A stretch of DNA of 64,000 bases from Zobellia galactanivorans (lineage in GTDB: Bacteria > Bacteroidota > Bacteroidia > Flavobacteriales > Flavobacteriaceae). The notes below the pieces were generated by a model. It saw only the letters and a list, made by a program, of their open reading frames with translations, had not been told where the DNA came from and did not search any database. Location: contig NC_015844.1 in assembly GCF_000973105.1 (NCBI RefSeq), positions 372,001 to 436,000 of the forward strand, written 5' to 3'. The translations under genes were made by a program, and so were the position numbers. Of the stretch, positions 7,907-15,798 are shown one piece after another. Position 1 is the first letter of the stretch. The number at the start of each line of letters is the position of its first letter.

Positions 7907-9655
7907 TTACTCGTTAACGTATAGTAAAAAGGGGATAACCTTATCTTCATCGGCATCTGGGAGAATTCCTATAAATGCATCTTTTCGTTGTGCTAATTTA
8001 CATTCAAAACGTAATTCTTTATTAGGATATACAATTTTAAAAATAGTATTTTCATTAGCATCCCTTGGCACTAACAGCTTAACCGAGACACCAAAATTAT
8101 TTTCACTTATGAATTGACCACTCACTTCAAAATATGAACTAGAATACAAGGTTGTTTTATCAAAATATATATCACCCTCAATCAATTCTGAATAAAATTT
8201 AAACGGTCTTTGTAAATAATTGGAAGGTGTTGTACGTGTTAATATGGTATAATTAATATTAGGGCGTTCCATCTTTGTTGCAAATCCACCTACATATTTA
8301 TGCGCACTGCTATAATACTCCCCTTTGGTGGCATAACCACCCATAAAATTATTCTTATCTAAGTAGAATGTGAATTTTTTATAACCATCTCTCGCATAGG
8401 TCTCCTCGTTTGAAAATATACCGGGAAAAGGCTCTTCCCATGGTAATATGGGCTGTTCATAATTGAGACTGAATGTTAATTTATTTCCTTCCATTTTTCC
8501 ATTAACGCGATAAACAGTGCCGTTTTCGTCATAATAAGTCCCAATACGATAATCTTCATGTTTGGAACTTATTCTGCCCTGTTGAAAATGACTTTCAATC
8601 ACGGCATCATTCAATCCTGGAATATTATAGATGTCTAAAGTTCCGTTTTGTCCATGAAAAACTGTTTTCCAACGCCCAATAAATTTTAGTTCTGGCCATT
8701 TAAATCCATCATTTCCAAAACTAAGGGTTTTAACGTCTTTGATAAAACCTGCAACAGTAACATTTTTCTGAATAAAATCATAGCTAAAAGTAGTGTACCC
8801 AGCATACTCTTCCCGTTTATCCGTACGCACATTTCCCCATGAATTTTTTACGATAAAATAATGTTTTGAAGCATCTGGATTTCTCTTATCAAAACCAACC
8901 AATAGCACCGAGTGGGCACCATTTGCCGAATCATTAGATGAGGCTCTCCACGTATTATTTTCATCAAGGTTAAAATCTACAGGAACCCTAAAATCTATAA
9001 TGACCTCATTTCTATTGCGCAGGGCATTTTCTATTTGGTCGATATTTTGCCTTGGGTCAATAATTTCTTGAACACCGGTAACGGAATACCAAGTATGCTC
9101 CCCCCTTAACAAATCGTCAGTTAAAATTTCAGGATTCAAGTTAAAAGTATTGTAATTAAATTGGGTTTTAAATTCGTCTTCATTCAATAAACGATTTAGT
9201 ATAGGGTAATTTTGTGTGTAGTAATTATTACTCGTTTGATAGGGCATAACCACTTCCTTTGGCACTTTTAATCCGGCTAGCATATGCGAAGCAGTATAAA
9301 AACCTCCACCACCACCTTGTGATCCTAATTGATTCTCTGTTTTTCTTCCATCTACATAATCTTGCATTACGGGATGAATATAAAATGCCTTTCTGGCATA
9401 GTTTACGAATTCTTCAGACAGATCCACTTCTCCAAAACCCTTTCTTTTCAATTTGGCCTCCACAGCTGCTACCGCTGCGAACACAATACATGTACCCCTT
9501 CCACCTTGCGGCTTTAGTTCTGACTGCTGGTTTATAAGGTTTACGTATTCTCCTTGGGTTTCGGTTTCTGGAATAATTTCAACTTCTGGTGCCGAACAGC
9601 TTACAATTAAGCAAAGTGCTAAAATTTTTATCGTAATTATTTCTATTTTTCTCAT
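7907..9655 (-). CDS. Papain-family (C1) cysteine peptidase lipoprotein
   Basis: A 582-residue lipoprotein: signal with ALCLIVSC (Cys20), then a C1-type peptidase domain at about residues 44-300. Seen: oxyanion Gln50 and catalytic Cys56 in PQGGRGTC, His248 in NGAHSVLLVGF and Asn271 in VKNSWG, the complete papain triad. Residues 300-582 form a long beta-rich region without a recognised domain. There is no obvious propeptide between lipid anchor and catalytic domain. The protein is probably on the cell surface or in the periplasm. It is monocistronic and surrounded by intergenic repeats. Function as a peptidase is likely; the substrate is unknown. Confidence 0.75.
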   Translation of the reverse strand: MRKIEIITIKILALCLIVSCSAPEVEIIPETETQGEYVNLINQQSELKPQGGRGTCIVFAAVAAVEAKLKRKGFGEVDLSEEFVNYARKAFYIHPVMQDYVDGRKTENQLGSQGGGGGFYTASHMLAGLKVPKEVVMPYQTSNNYYTQNYPILNRLLNEDEFKTQFNYNTFNLNPEILTDDLLRGEHTWYSVTGVQEIIDPRQNIDQIENALRNRNEVIIDFRVPVDFNLDENNTWRASSNDSANGAHSVLLVGFDKRNPDASKHYFIVKNSWGNVRTDKREEYAGYTTFSYDFIQKNVTVAGFIKDVKTLSFGNDGFKWPELKFIGRWKTVFHGQNGTLDIYNIPGLNDAVIESHFQQGRISSKHEDYRIGTYYDENGTVYRVNGKMEGNKLTFSLNYEQPILPWEEPFPGIFSNEETYARDGYKKFTFYLDKNNFMGGYATKGEYYSSAHKYVGGFATKMERPNINYTILTRTTPSNYLQRPFKFYSELIEGDIYFDKTTLYSSSYFEVSGQFISENNFGVSVKLLVPRDANENTIFKIVYPNKELRFECKLAQRKDAFIGILPDADEDKVIPFLLYVNE

Positions 9656-9922
9656 GACCTCTAGTATTATGATTGACCATTTGATGAAGAAAAAAATAAT
9701 AGGTTAACATGAGCATTGTTTTTTACTCCATTGCAAAATGTTTCTTGTAAAGCTGCTATTCACTTTCGCGGAAGATTGAAATGTCAAAAGACAGCTAACT
9801 GGAAGCTTACAGAAAGATAAAACACAAACGGATTTTAGCAAGTTTATATAAACGGAAACGTGAGCAAGTTTACGTTGATATATTTCTCACAGAATACGCT
9901 CCGAAACGTCAAGATTAGGCAG
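9656..9922. other. Intergenic region upstream of the papain-like gene
   Basis: No intact gene. A short open stretch near 9820-9918 (KRILASLYKRKREQVYVDIF in the plus strand) has no start codon and may be a gene relic. No promoter consensus was identified. Confidence 0.3.
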
Positions 9923-10095
9923 ATGGAATTCATAGTTGCGCAACAGGCACAATGGCCATAAATAATTGCTTGTTCTCACCTACTTCTGAAAATCCCCGCA
10001 GATTTTGCTTGCGCCAGTTCGCTGCGCTCGTGTCAGTTTGGTGCGTACTTGCAAAATTTAGTGCTACCCCACGCAACTACGCTTAGCCAAGACCC
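9923..10095. repeat. Structured intergenic repeat, type 1, copy D (right part)
   Basis: Nearly identical to the right half of copy B (2867-3039): ATGGAATTCATAGTTGCGCA, AATAATTGCTTGTTCTCACC, GAAAATCCCCGC and GATTTT stem, TTGCGCCAGTTCGCTGCGCT, ending GCTTAGCCAAGACCC. The left half found in copies B and C is absent. Confidence 0.85.
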
Positions 10096-10169
10096 TTGAC
10101 ATTAATTTAAAACTTAGGCTCTCACACAAACTTGGTAATACGTATTTGTATAATCAAAATCCAAAAAAG

Positions 10170-10247
10170 ATACATATAAGTATTCTTTTATTATTTTTTT
10201 TATATTTATATGTATACTTTTAAATTAAATTACATACTTATATGTAT
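10170..10247. promoter_or_regulatory. Putative operator of the mobile mystery A/B pair
   Basis: ATACATATAAGTAT (10170-10183) is exactly inverted at 10234-10247 (ATACTTATATGTAT). A third related half-site, TATATGTATAC, lies at about 10206-10216. The sites are within 100 bp upstream of ATG 10261, where an HTH antitoxin-like protein would repress its own operon. Autoregulation is an inference from the position and symmetry. Confidence 0.5.
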
Positions 10248-10260
10248 AAAATACGAACAA

Positions 10261-10722
10261 ATGAGAAACAAGAAAAAACTACTCATAGAACAACTAGACC
10301 AAAAATTGGCGAATTTTAAAGATGCCGGAACCGTCCTGGTCCCACAAAAGGGATGGGTGAATACTATTAGAACTACCCTTAATATGACGAGGGACCAATT
10401 AGGGACCAAACTTAACTTAACTAAAGGAGCTATACAAAAAATCGAGGAACGTGAAGCTACAGGCCAGATAACCCTCAATAAATTAAAAGATGTCGGTAAT
10501 GCTTTGAATATGAAACTTGTCTATGGTTTTATTCCGAAAGATGGGACGATTGAAAGCTTAGTAAACTTAAAGGCCGAAAAGCTAGCACGAAAAATAGTTT
10601 TAAGGACGAATCAAAACATGAAATTAGAGAACCAAGGAATTGGGGATGAAAAAATAAACAAAACCATAAAAGAACTTGCTGACGAAATAAAACGAGAGAT
10701 GAAAAAATCATTATGGGATTAG
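10261..10722 (+). CDS. Mobile mystery protein A (HTH antitoxin-like)
   Basis: A 153-residue protein with a Cro/CI-type helix-turn-helix at about residues 40-95 (MTRDQLGTKLNLTKGAIQKI...EREATGQITLNKLKDVGNAL). It always pairs with a Fic protein (mobile mystery B), the arrangement found here with a 10-bp overlap. I chose ATG 10261 rather than the in-frame ATG at 10210, because the longer version would run through the palindromic TATATGTAT sites and add a hydrophobic, atypical N-terminus. It probably represses the pair and counteracts Fic activity, as in HTH/Fic toxin-antitoxin modules. That role is not experimentally established for this family, as far as I know. Confidence 0.8.
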   Translation: MRNKKKLLIEQLDQKLANFKDAGTVLVPQKGWVNTIRTTLNMTRDQLGTKLNLTKGAIQKIEEREATGQITLNKLKDVGNALNMKLVYGFIPKDGTIESLVNLKAEKLARKIVLRTNQNMKLENQGIGDEKINKTIKELADEIKREMKKSLWD

Positions 10723-11309
10723 AGTTCGATTATAAAGATGGACAAACACCTTTAGACGAAGAAGAAAAGGAAGGCCTTAAAATAAAGTCTATTACTACTC
10801 AAGCAGAACTAGATGAATTTGAGCAATTGAATATTGAAAAAGCAGTGGAATGGACTATTCATACAAAATTCAAACTTGAAAAAATTTTAACTGAAAAGTT
10901 TGTAAGAGGCTTGCACAAAAGAATGTATGGTGATGTATGGAAATGGGCAGGCGATTTTAGAAAGACCGAAAAGAACATTGGAATTCCGTGGACGCAAATT
11001 GGAATTGAATTAAAAAATTTACTGGACGACACTAAGTATTGGATAGAAAACAAAACTTTTCCACCTGAAGAAATAGCTATAAGATTTAAACATCGCATAG
11101 TATCCATTCATTGCTTTCCAAATGGAAATGGAAGACACTCGAGAATGATGGCCGACATTATTATGGAATCAATATTTGGAAATGAAATATTTTCTTGGCA
11201 TCAATCAAATATGGTTGAAGCTAATGAAACAAGAAAACAATATATAAAAGCCCTAAGAGAAGCAGACCATGGCAATTATAAACAGTTAATTGAATTTGCA
11301 AAAAACTAA
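10713..11309 (+). CDS. Mobile mystery protein B (Fic-domain protein)
   Basis: A 198-residue Fic protein. The core motif is HCFPNGNGRHSR at residues 133-144, matching HxFxxGNGR, so the catalytic His133 and phosphate-binding loop are intact. Preceding helices (FVRGLHKRMYGDVWKWAGDF) are typical of the Fic/DOC fold. Fic enzymes usually transfer AMP to protein hydroxyls. No clear inhibitory [S/T]xxxE[G/N] motif was seen in this protein. It overlaps the upstream HTH gene by 10 bp, which implies translational coupling. The stop is followed 4 bp later by the right copy of the inverted-repeat element. Confidence 0.85.
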   Translation: MGLEFDYKDGQTPLDEEEKEGLKIKSITTQAELDEFEQLNIEKAVEWTIHTKFKLEKILTEKFVRGLHKRMYGDVWKWAGDFRKTEKNIGIPWTQIGIELKNLLDDTKYWIENKTFPPEEIAIRFKHRIVSIHCFPNGNGRHSRMMADIIMESIFGNEIFSWHQSNMVEANETRKQYIKALREADHGNYKQLIEFAKN

Positions 11310-11313
11310 TGCC

Positions 11314-11421
11314 GGGTCTGTAAATCAACCCCTGTCCCTTGATTCAATTGCTTTGGGGCTAGTCCCATACGAATTAAAAACAATAGCTTGAATGAAGTTG
11401 TAGAACACTGGGCAGTCTATC
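11314..11421. repeat. Imperfect inverted-repeat element, right copy
   Basis: The inverted counterpart of 7751-7859, with the perfect 29-bp core at 11371-11399. In the plus strand a short frame through the core reads RIKNNSLNEVVEHWAVYLAT and stops at about 11483. The left copy conserves RIKNNSLNEV in the same sense, so both may derive from the end of a former gene. Confidence 0.8.
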
Positions 11422-11480
11422 TCGCGACAGCTTACAACAGGTTAAATCTTTACAAGGAAGATGCCGCCCTATCGAAAAAT

Positions 11481-12113
11481 TTATAGGTCCACCAGGGTAA
11501 TATAGTATCTGTGTAGTTTTACCTTGCCCATATTCTCAAGTTTTTTGAGCAAACGCGACACCACTACGCGCGATGTATGTAGTTCGTAGGCAATTTCTTG
11601 GTGGGTGCTGTTAATGGTGCTACTGCCGGTAACCCGTGATTTTTCCCTTAGGTATTTCAATAGGCGTTCATCCATCTTTAAAAATGCGATGCTATCCAAG
11701 GTTTCCAGCATTTCATTCAGACGGTTGTGGTAGCTTTGTAGAATAAAGTTGCGCCAGCTTGGGTATTTGGCCATCCATTCCTCCATTTTCCCCACGGGCA
11801 CCATAATCAATACGGCTTCGGTTTCGGCCACCGCACGGATCTCGCTTCTTTTATGGCCTACGCAACAGCTTAAGGTCATGGCACAGGTATCGCCATGCTC
11901 AAGGAAATAAAGCAGCAATTCATCTCCTTTATCATCTTCCCTAAGTACTTTTACCACCCCCGAAACCAAGAGCGGCATCGTTTTGATAAATTCCCCTATT
12001 TCAATAAGCTTAAACCCTTCGGGTATTTCCTTATAGGTAGCCACCCTATCGATTTCTTGAAGAAGGTCGCTCTCAAAAATATGTCCGTACTTCTCTTTTA
12101 AATGTTGGTTCAT
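11481..12113 (-). CDS. Crp/Fnr-family transcriptional regulator
   Basis: A 210-residue protein with an N-terminal cyclic-nucleotide-binding-like sensor domain (about 20-130, including LLYFLEHGDTCAMTLSCC) and a C-terminal winged helix (about 150-205, STHQEIAYELHTSRVVVSRLLKKLE). Two adjacent Cys in TLSCC and one further Cys upstream could serve in redox sensing, but the Fnr-type N-terminal Cys cluster is absent. It heads a block of sulfide/persulfide genes on the same strand, and a 5-N4-5 palindrome of Crp/Fnr type lies upstream of the persulfide dioxygenase gene. Control of that block is a reasonable inference. Confidence 0.85.
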   Translation of the reverse strand: MNQHLKEKYGHIFESDLLQEIDRVATYKEIPEGFKLIEIGEFIKTMPLLVSGVVKVLREDDKGDELLLYFLEHGDTCAMTLSCCVGHKRSEIRAVAETEAVLIMVPVGKMEEWMAKYPSWRNFILQSYHNRLNEMLETLDSIAFLKMDERLLKYLREKSRVTGSSTINSTHQEIAYELHTSRVVVSRLLKKLENMGKVKLHRYYITLVDL

Positions 12114-12190
12114 TCTAATAATTCAGTCCTTTTCCCTATAAGCGATCGACCTTGCTCCTTGCCCAATCAAGCTTCATCCCTTAAAGCGGT

Positions 12191-12400
12191 TTACTTTTCC
12201 TTTATTTTACAGCTTGAAAAGCCGAAGAGGGTATACAGCGGACAAAAACCTATAAAACTTGTTATCACAAAAATAGCTGCTATTGCCAACAGCACATAGG
12301 CCAAAATACCTCCTATTGCATGTTGCCAAAACAACACCCCTACAATGATTGCGAAAATAAGCCTAATTATACGATCTGTACGCCCCATATTTGTTTTCAT
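12191..12400 (-). CDS. DUF2892 (YgaP-type) inner-membrane protein
   Basis: A 69-residue protein beginning NMGRTDRIIRLIFA, with two membrane helices (LIFAIIVGVLFWQHAIGGIL and YVLLAIAAIFVITSFIGF) followed by CPLYTLFGFSSC. This is the DUF2892 pattern, also seen as the membrane part of the rhodanese YgaP. The two Cys of CPLY...SSC are conserved in the family. The position among rhodanese and persulfide genes fits a role in sulfur-species handling at the membrane. Confidence 0.8.
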   Translation of the reverse strand: MKTNMGRTDRIIRLIFAIIVGVLFWQHAIGGILAYVLLAIAAIFVITSFIGFCPLYTLFGFSSCKIKEK

Positions 12401-12487
12401 AATATATAAAATTTAGTTGTTTCTAGATCTTTGTACGCGTATCTCGCCTAGCTTCCCCACTCTATTGACCTCTGACAAGAAGCCTTT

Positions 12488-12760
12488 TTACGATTTCGAC
12501 ATCTTGCCCGTTGCACAGCTAAAGAAGGAAATGGCCTTGGCCGCCATGGAATTATCACTCTCGATAGAGGGATATCCCAAGGCCTTTAAGCGGTCTTTTA
12601 CCACTAAGGCATCGTTAATATCCTCGTGAACAAAGGACACCTTGGCCGATGCTACATCAACCCTAAGGTTAGATATACCCTCCATCCCTGAAATTTTGGA
12701 GGTTATGGTATGGGCACAGCCACCGCACTTTAAATTCTGTACTATAATCGTTGTCTTCAT
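12488..12760 (-). CDS. Heavy-metal-associated (HMA) domain protein
   Basis: A 90-residue protein with a full HMA ferredoxin-like fold in residues 1-70. The metal-binding CxxC is in NLKCGGCAHTI (Cys11, Cys14), and the end KDRLKALGYPSIE is typical. Stand-alone HMA proteins act as copper or other soft-metal chaperones. No P-type ATPase is adjacent. A short C-terminal extension (SMAAKAISFFSCATGKMSKS) is unusual. It sits in the sulfide-linked block, so a role with thiophilic metals or persulfide is possible but unproven. Confidence 0.85.
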   Translation of the reverse strand: MKTTIIVQNLKCGGCAHTITSKISGMEGISNLRVDVASAKVSFVHEDINDALVVKDRLKALGYPSIESDNSMAAKAISFFSCATGKMSKS

Positions 12761-12813
12761 ATTGATTTTACCTTTTATTGTATCAAGCTAAACCTGTTCG
12801 TTGTGAATCGTAT

Positions 12814-13158
12814 TTATGACCATCTTGAATAGCCCCCTTTCAAGTCAAAGATTTGCGAAAAGCCCATATCTACTAATTTTTTGGCAGCTTTCTGACTCCT
12901 TGCCCCTGAACGGCAATAGATGTAGACGGGTTTTGTTTTATCAAGTTTTGAAAAAGAAATCTCAAAATTGGCCGCATTGAAAAAATCGATGTTCAAAGCG
13001 TTCTTGATGTGTCCGCCGCTGAATTCATTAGCGGTACGCACATCTACCAATTGCACTTTTTTATTTGAAATGGCCGATGCATAATCGATCTTGTCCAAGA
13101 CCACTATCTTATCGGAGGCTTCGTTATTATGACCGAATATTGTACTTAAGAATGACAT
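12814..13158 (-). CDS. Rhodanese-like sulfurtransferase (single domain)
   Basis: A 114-residue single rhodanese domain with the active loop CRSGARS (Cys82) and CH2A-type features VDVRTANEFSGGHIKNALNI. It would carry sulfane sulfur as a Cys-persulfide and pass it to acceptors. It has no signal peptide and is therefore cytoplasmic. It sits between the HMA gene and the CstB-like gene on the same strand, as expected for a sulfide/persulfide detoxification operon. Confidence 0.9.
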   Translation of the reverse strand: MSFLSTIFGHNNEASDKIVVLDKIDYASAISNKKVQLVDVRTANEFSGGHIKNALNIDFFNAANFEISFSKLDKTKPVYIYCRSGARSQKAAKKLVDMGFSQIFDLKGGYSRWS

Positions 13159-13319
13159 AGTTTTTATTTTAAGGGAAGGGATTTAAAAAAGGAAACGGCC
13201 TGATCAATAAGACCGCTTCCCATAAAAATAACCAACCAAATTCAATTACTGTTTTTGTTTTTTATGTCCCGACATTCCGTTTTTATCTACAGGAAATTAC
13301 GGGTATTCAAGCTTGCGCT

Positions 13320-14735
13320 TTAGAGTAGTGTGGTCGGGCAGACGTATTCCGATATTCGTATCCCCGTATTTTTCATCTCTTCAAATCCGCCGGCGACATC
13401 TACAAAATCGTCCCAGCCCCTTTGCTTTAAAATAGACGCTGCGATCATACTCCGATACCCGCCCGCACAATGGATAACAAAGGGCCGGTCTTTTGGAAAG
13501 CGGGCCAAATTCCGATTGATTTCATTGAGCGGAACATTGATCGCCCCGATAACATGCTCGGAATCGAATTCGCTTTTCTTCCGGACATCGATGATCAGCG
13601 GTTTTTCCGAAGCATAGGCCAATTCCAATTCTTGGGGAGTAATACGACCAACGGTTTCAATTTCTTTATCGGCATTTTTCCAAGTGTCGAATCCTTCTTT
13701 GAGATAGCCTATGGTATTGTCATAACCTACACGCGACAATCGGGTGATGGCCTCTTCTTGTTTACCGGGATAGGTAATCAGTAAAATTTCCTGTTTTACA
13801 TCGGGGATCATTTCCCCTACCCATTGGGCAAAACTTCCATCAAGGCCTATATTAACACTGTTGGGAACAAAGCCCTTGGCAAAATCCTTAGCATCCCTGG
13901 TATCGAGCAACAATGCCCCGGTTTCATTGGCAAGCACTTCAAAAGCTTCGGCCGACAGCGGTTTTTTGGCGCGGTCCATAACCGTATCCAAGCTATCATA
14001 GCCCTTAATGTTCATCATCACGTTTTGTGGAAAATAGCTCGGAGGCGTGGTCAAGCCCGTCAACAGTTCCTTAATGAACTCTTCCTTGCCCATATCGGCA
14101 CGCAAGGCATAATTGGTCGCTTTTTGGTGACGTAGGGTGTCTGTCGTTTGCTTACTCATCTTCTTTCCACAAGCAGAACCTGCACCGTGGTTAGGGTATA
14201 TGATCAGGTTATCGTCTAAGGGCATGATCTTGTTGCGGAGCGAATCGTAAAGATGGCCTGCCAATTTCTCTTCCGTGAGGTCGGCCACTACGTGTTGGGC
14301 CAAATCCGGCCTACCCACATCGCCAATAAAAAGGGTATCCCCCGTAATGAGTCCGTGTTCCTTACCTTTTTCGTCGATCAAGAGGTATGTGGTACTCTCC
14401 ATGGTATGCCCTGGGGTGTGGATGGCCTTCACCTTATAGGCTCCTACGGTAAAAATTTGACCATCTTCGGCAATCAAGGCATCATAACCCGGTTTTGCGG
14501 TAGGGCCAAAAACGATCTCGGCCCCCGTTTTCTTTTTCAGGTCTAAATGGCCACTCACAAAATCGGCGTGAAAATGGGTCTCGAATACATATTTAATTTT
14601 CGCATGGTCATTTTCCGCCCTATCGATATAAGGCTGCACCTCACGAAGTGGATCAAAAATAGCTGCCTCCCCATTGCTTTCCAAGTAATAGGCCGCATGT
14701 GCCAAACATCCCGTATAAATTTGTTCTATCTTCAT
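13320..14735 (-). CDS. CstB-like persulfide dioxygenase-rhodanese fusion
   Basis: A 471-residue protein of three parts. An N-terminal metallo-beta-lactamase fold (about 1-240) carries THFHAD (His54, His56, Asp58) with later His ligands in HTPGHT and NHGAG, as in ETHE1-type non-haem iron persulfide dioxygenases. A middle pseudo-rhodanese (about 255-355) has no catalytic Cys. A C-terminal rhodanese (about 365-460) has HCAGGYRS (Cys423). This is the domain order of CstB, which oxidises persulfides and releases sulfite/thiosulfate. It is probably expressed with the smaller rhodanese downstream, and a Crp/Fnr-like palindrome lies about 60 bp upstream. Confidence 0.88.
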   Translation of the reverse strand: MKIEQIYTGCLAHAAYYLESNGEAAIFDPLREVQPYIDRAENDHAKIKYVFETHFHADFVSGHLDLKKKTGAEIVFGPTAKPGYDALIAEDGQIFTVGAYKVKAIHTPGHTMESTTYLLIDEKGKEHGLITGDTLFIGDVGRPDLAQHVVADLTEEKLAGHLYDSLRNKIMPLDDNLIIYPNHGAGSACGKKMSKQTTDTLRHQKATNYALRADMGKEEFIKELLTGLTTPPSYFPQNVMMNIKGYDSLDTVMDRAKKPLSAEAFEVLANETGALLLDTRDAKDFAKGFVPNSVNIGLDGSFAQWVGEMIPDVKQEILLITYPGKQEEAITRLSRVGYDNTIGYLKEGFDTWKNADKEIETVGRITPQELELAYASEKPLIIDVRKKSEFDSEHVIGAINVPLNEINRNLARFPKDRPFVIHCAGGYRSMIAASILKQRGWDDFVDVAGGFEEMKNTGIRISEYVCPTTLL

Positions 14736-14792
14736 TATGCTTTGCTTTATTTTTAATTAGGGTAAAATTACAACGGATTGATAATCTGCGAA

Positions 14793-14806
14793 GTAACTTT
14801 GGTTAC
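14793..14806. promoter_or_regulatory. Crp/Fnr-type palindrome upstream of the persulfide dioxygenase gene
   Basis: GTAAC-N4-GTTAC, a perfect 5-4-5 palindrome, lies 58 bp before the start codon. Next to it the minus strand reads TAAGCTTTG, close to the flavobacterial TANNTTTG -7 element with one extra base, and TTG lies 16 bp further upstream. Binding by the Crp/Fnr protein encoded at 11481-12113 is inferred, not shown. Confidence 0.45.
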
Positions 14807-14990
14807 AAAGCTTAGCATTTTTCCCGAGGCCAAGAATGACCTTCGTCAGTTTTAAAAAAATTAAAAGGGATTTTTTTACGACCTACCCCGCCAAAGGATG
14901 TTATCGGTTTCTACCTTTAAAAAGAAGCAATTCACGGCCCTTATGTTTACACAAAAAGCGCTAGTCTAGCATTTCGGTCGGCTGAGAACG

Positions 14991-15542
14991 CTATGGCACT
15001 ACCGAATCTTCAAGACACCAATCTGATATAAACGCTTGGTGTTCCCTTACAAATTCAGGGCTTGCGTTGCCCAAGGGACAATACGACAATTCGGTTCCCT
15101 TGGTCTTTACATTGAGCTGTATTTCGGTTCGTTGACCGATTCCTACCTTACCTAAGACCATTCCCGGATCAATAGGGTCGCCCTCGGAAACCTTTACATC
15201 TAAAACATGGTCATAAATGACGAGCCAGTCGGGCGATTTCTTATTTCTTACCCGTATTTCATAATCGGCAATACCTTCGTTCATGACCAAAGCTTCAACA
15301 TAGCCCGATGCCATGGCATGGATATCGGCATTGGCATCGAGAAGGATGTATTCTATGGCGGGACTCTTCTTTTCGGCATTGATCTCTTCCCCAAAAGCCA
15401 CAACGGATTCCAATTTTGAAAAATCTATGGGCACATATGACAGTACAAGGGGCGAAGTATCAACCGCATCCTTTCCACAGGAAGTAAAAACCGTAACTAC
15501 GAGCAAGTAGCGCCAAACCTTCTTGAAATAATCCATTGTCAA
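14991..15542 (-). CDS. Lipoprotein with degenerate M23/LysM-associated-like beta domain
   Basis: A 183-residue lipoprotein (LLVVTVFTSC, Cys22). Residues about 65-150 have the arrangement of M23-type peptidase domains: ANADIHAMASGYVEALVMNE, WLVIYDHVLDVKVSEGDPIDPG, VLGKVGIGQ. The canonical zinc motifs (HxxxD and HxH) are absent apart from YDH, so a peptidase activity is unlikely. It may be a non-catalytic M23-like domain. Upstream it faces a 256-bp gap without genes (15543-15798). Function unknown. Confidence 0.55.
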   Translation of the reverse strand: MTMDYFKKVWRYLLVVTVFTSCGKDAVDTSPLVLSYVPIDFSKLESVVAFGEEINAEKKSPAIEYILLDANADIHAMASGYVEALVMNEGIADYEIRVRNKKSPDWLVIYDHVLDVKVSEGDPIDPGMVLGKVGIGQRTEIQLNVKTKGTELSYCPLGNASPEFVREHQAFISDWCLEDSVVP

Positions 15543-15798
15543 CGTTTTTCAAACCTCTAAAACCAAGGGTATCAGCATCAAATATACCGATTTCCCCCAT
15601 TGCATCCCCTAAACAGGTTTTGAAGCGGTGTAAACCTAGTTGCTGAAGGGACAAGGAAGGTCTGGTTTCTTTGGAACACAAAAAATCGGGACATCTATGG
15701 GATAGGCAAAAGATTGGCATATTGTGGTTTAATGTCGGAAGGGAAGCCCCCTTTTATACTTCCCTATATCCCCTACCCCAGTTTGAACCGCTGTTCCC

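Noticed and set aside
1-10095. Classical integron attC array
   Set aside because: The repeat ends do not match the RYYYAAC/GTTRRRY core pairs and no integron integrase is in the window. Only a cassette-like resemblance is claimed.
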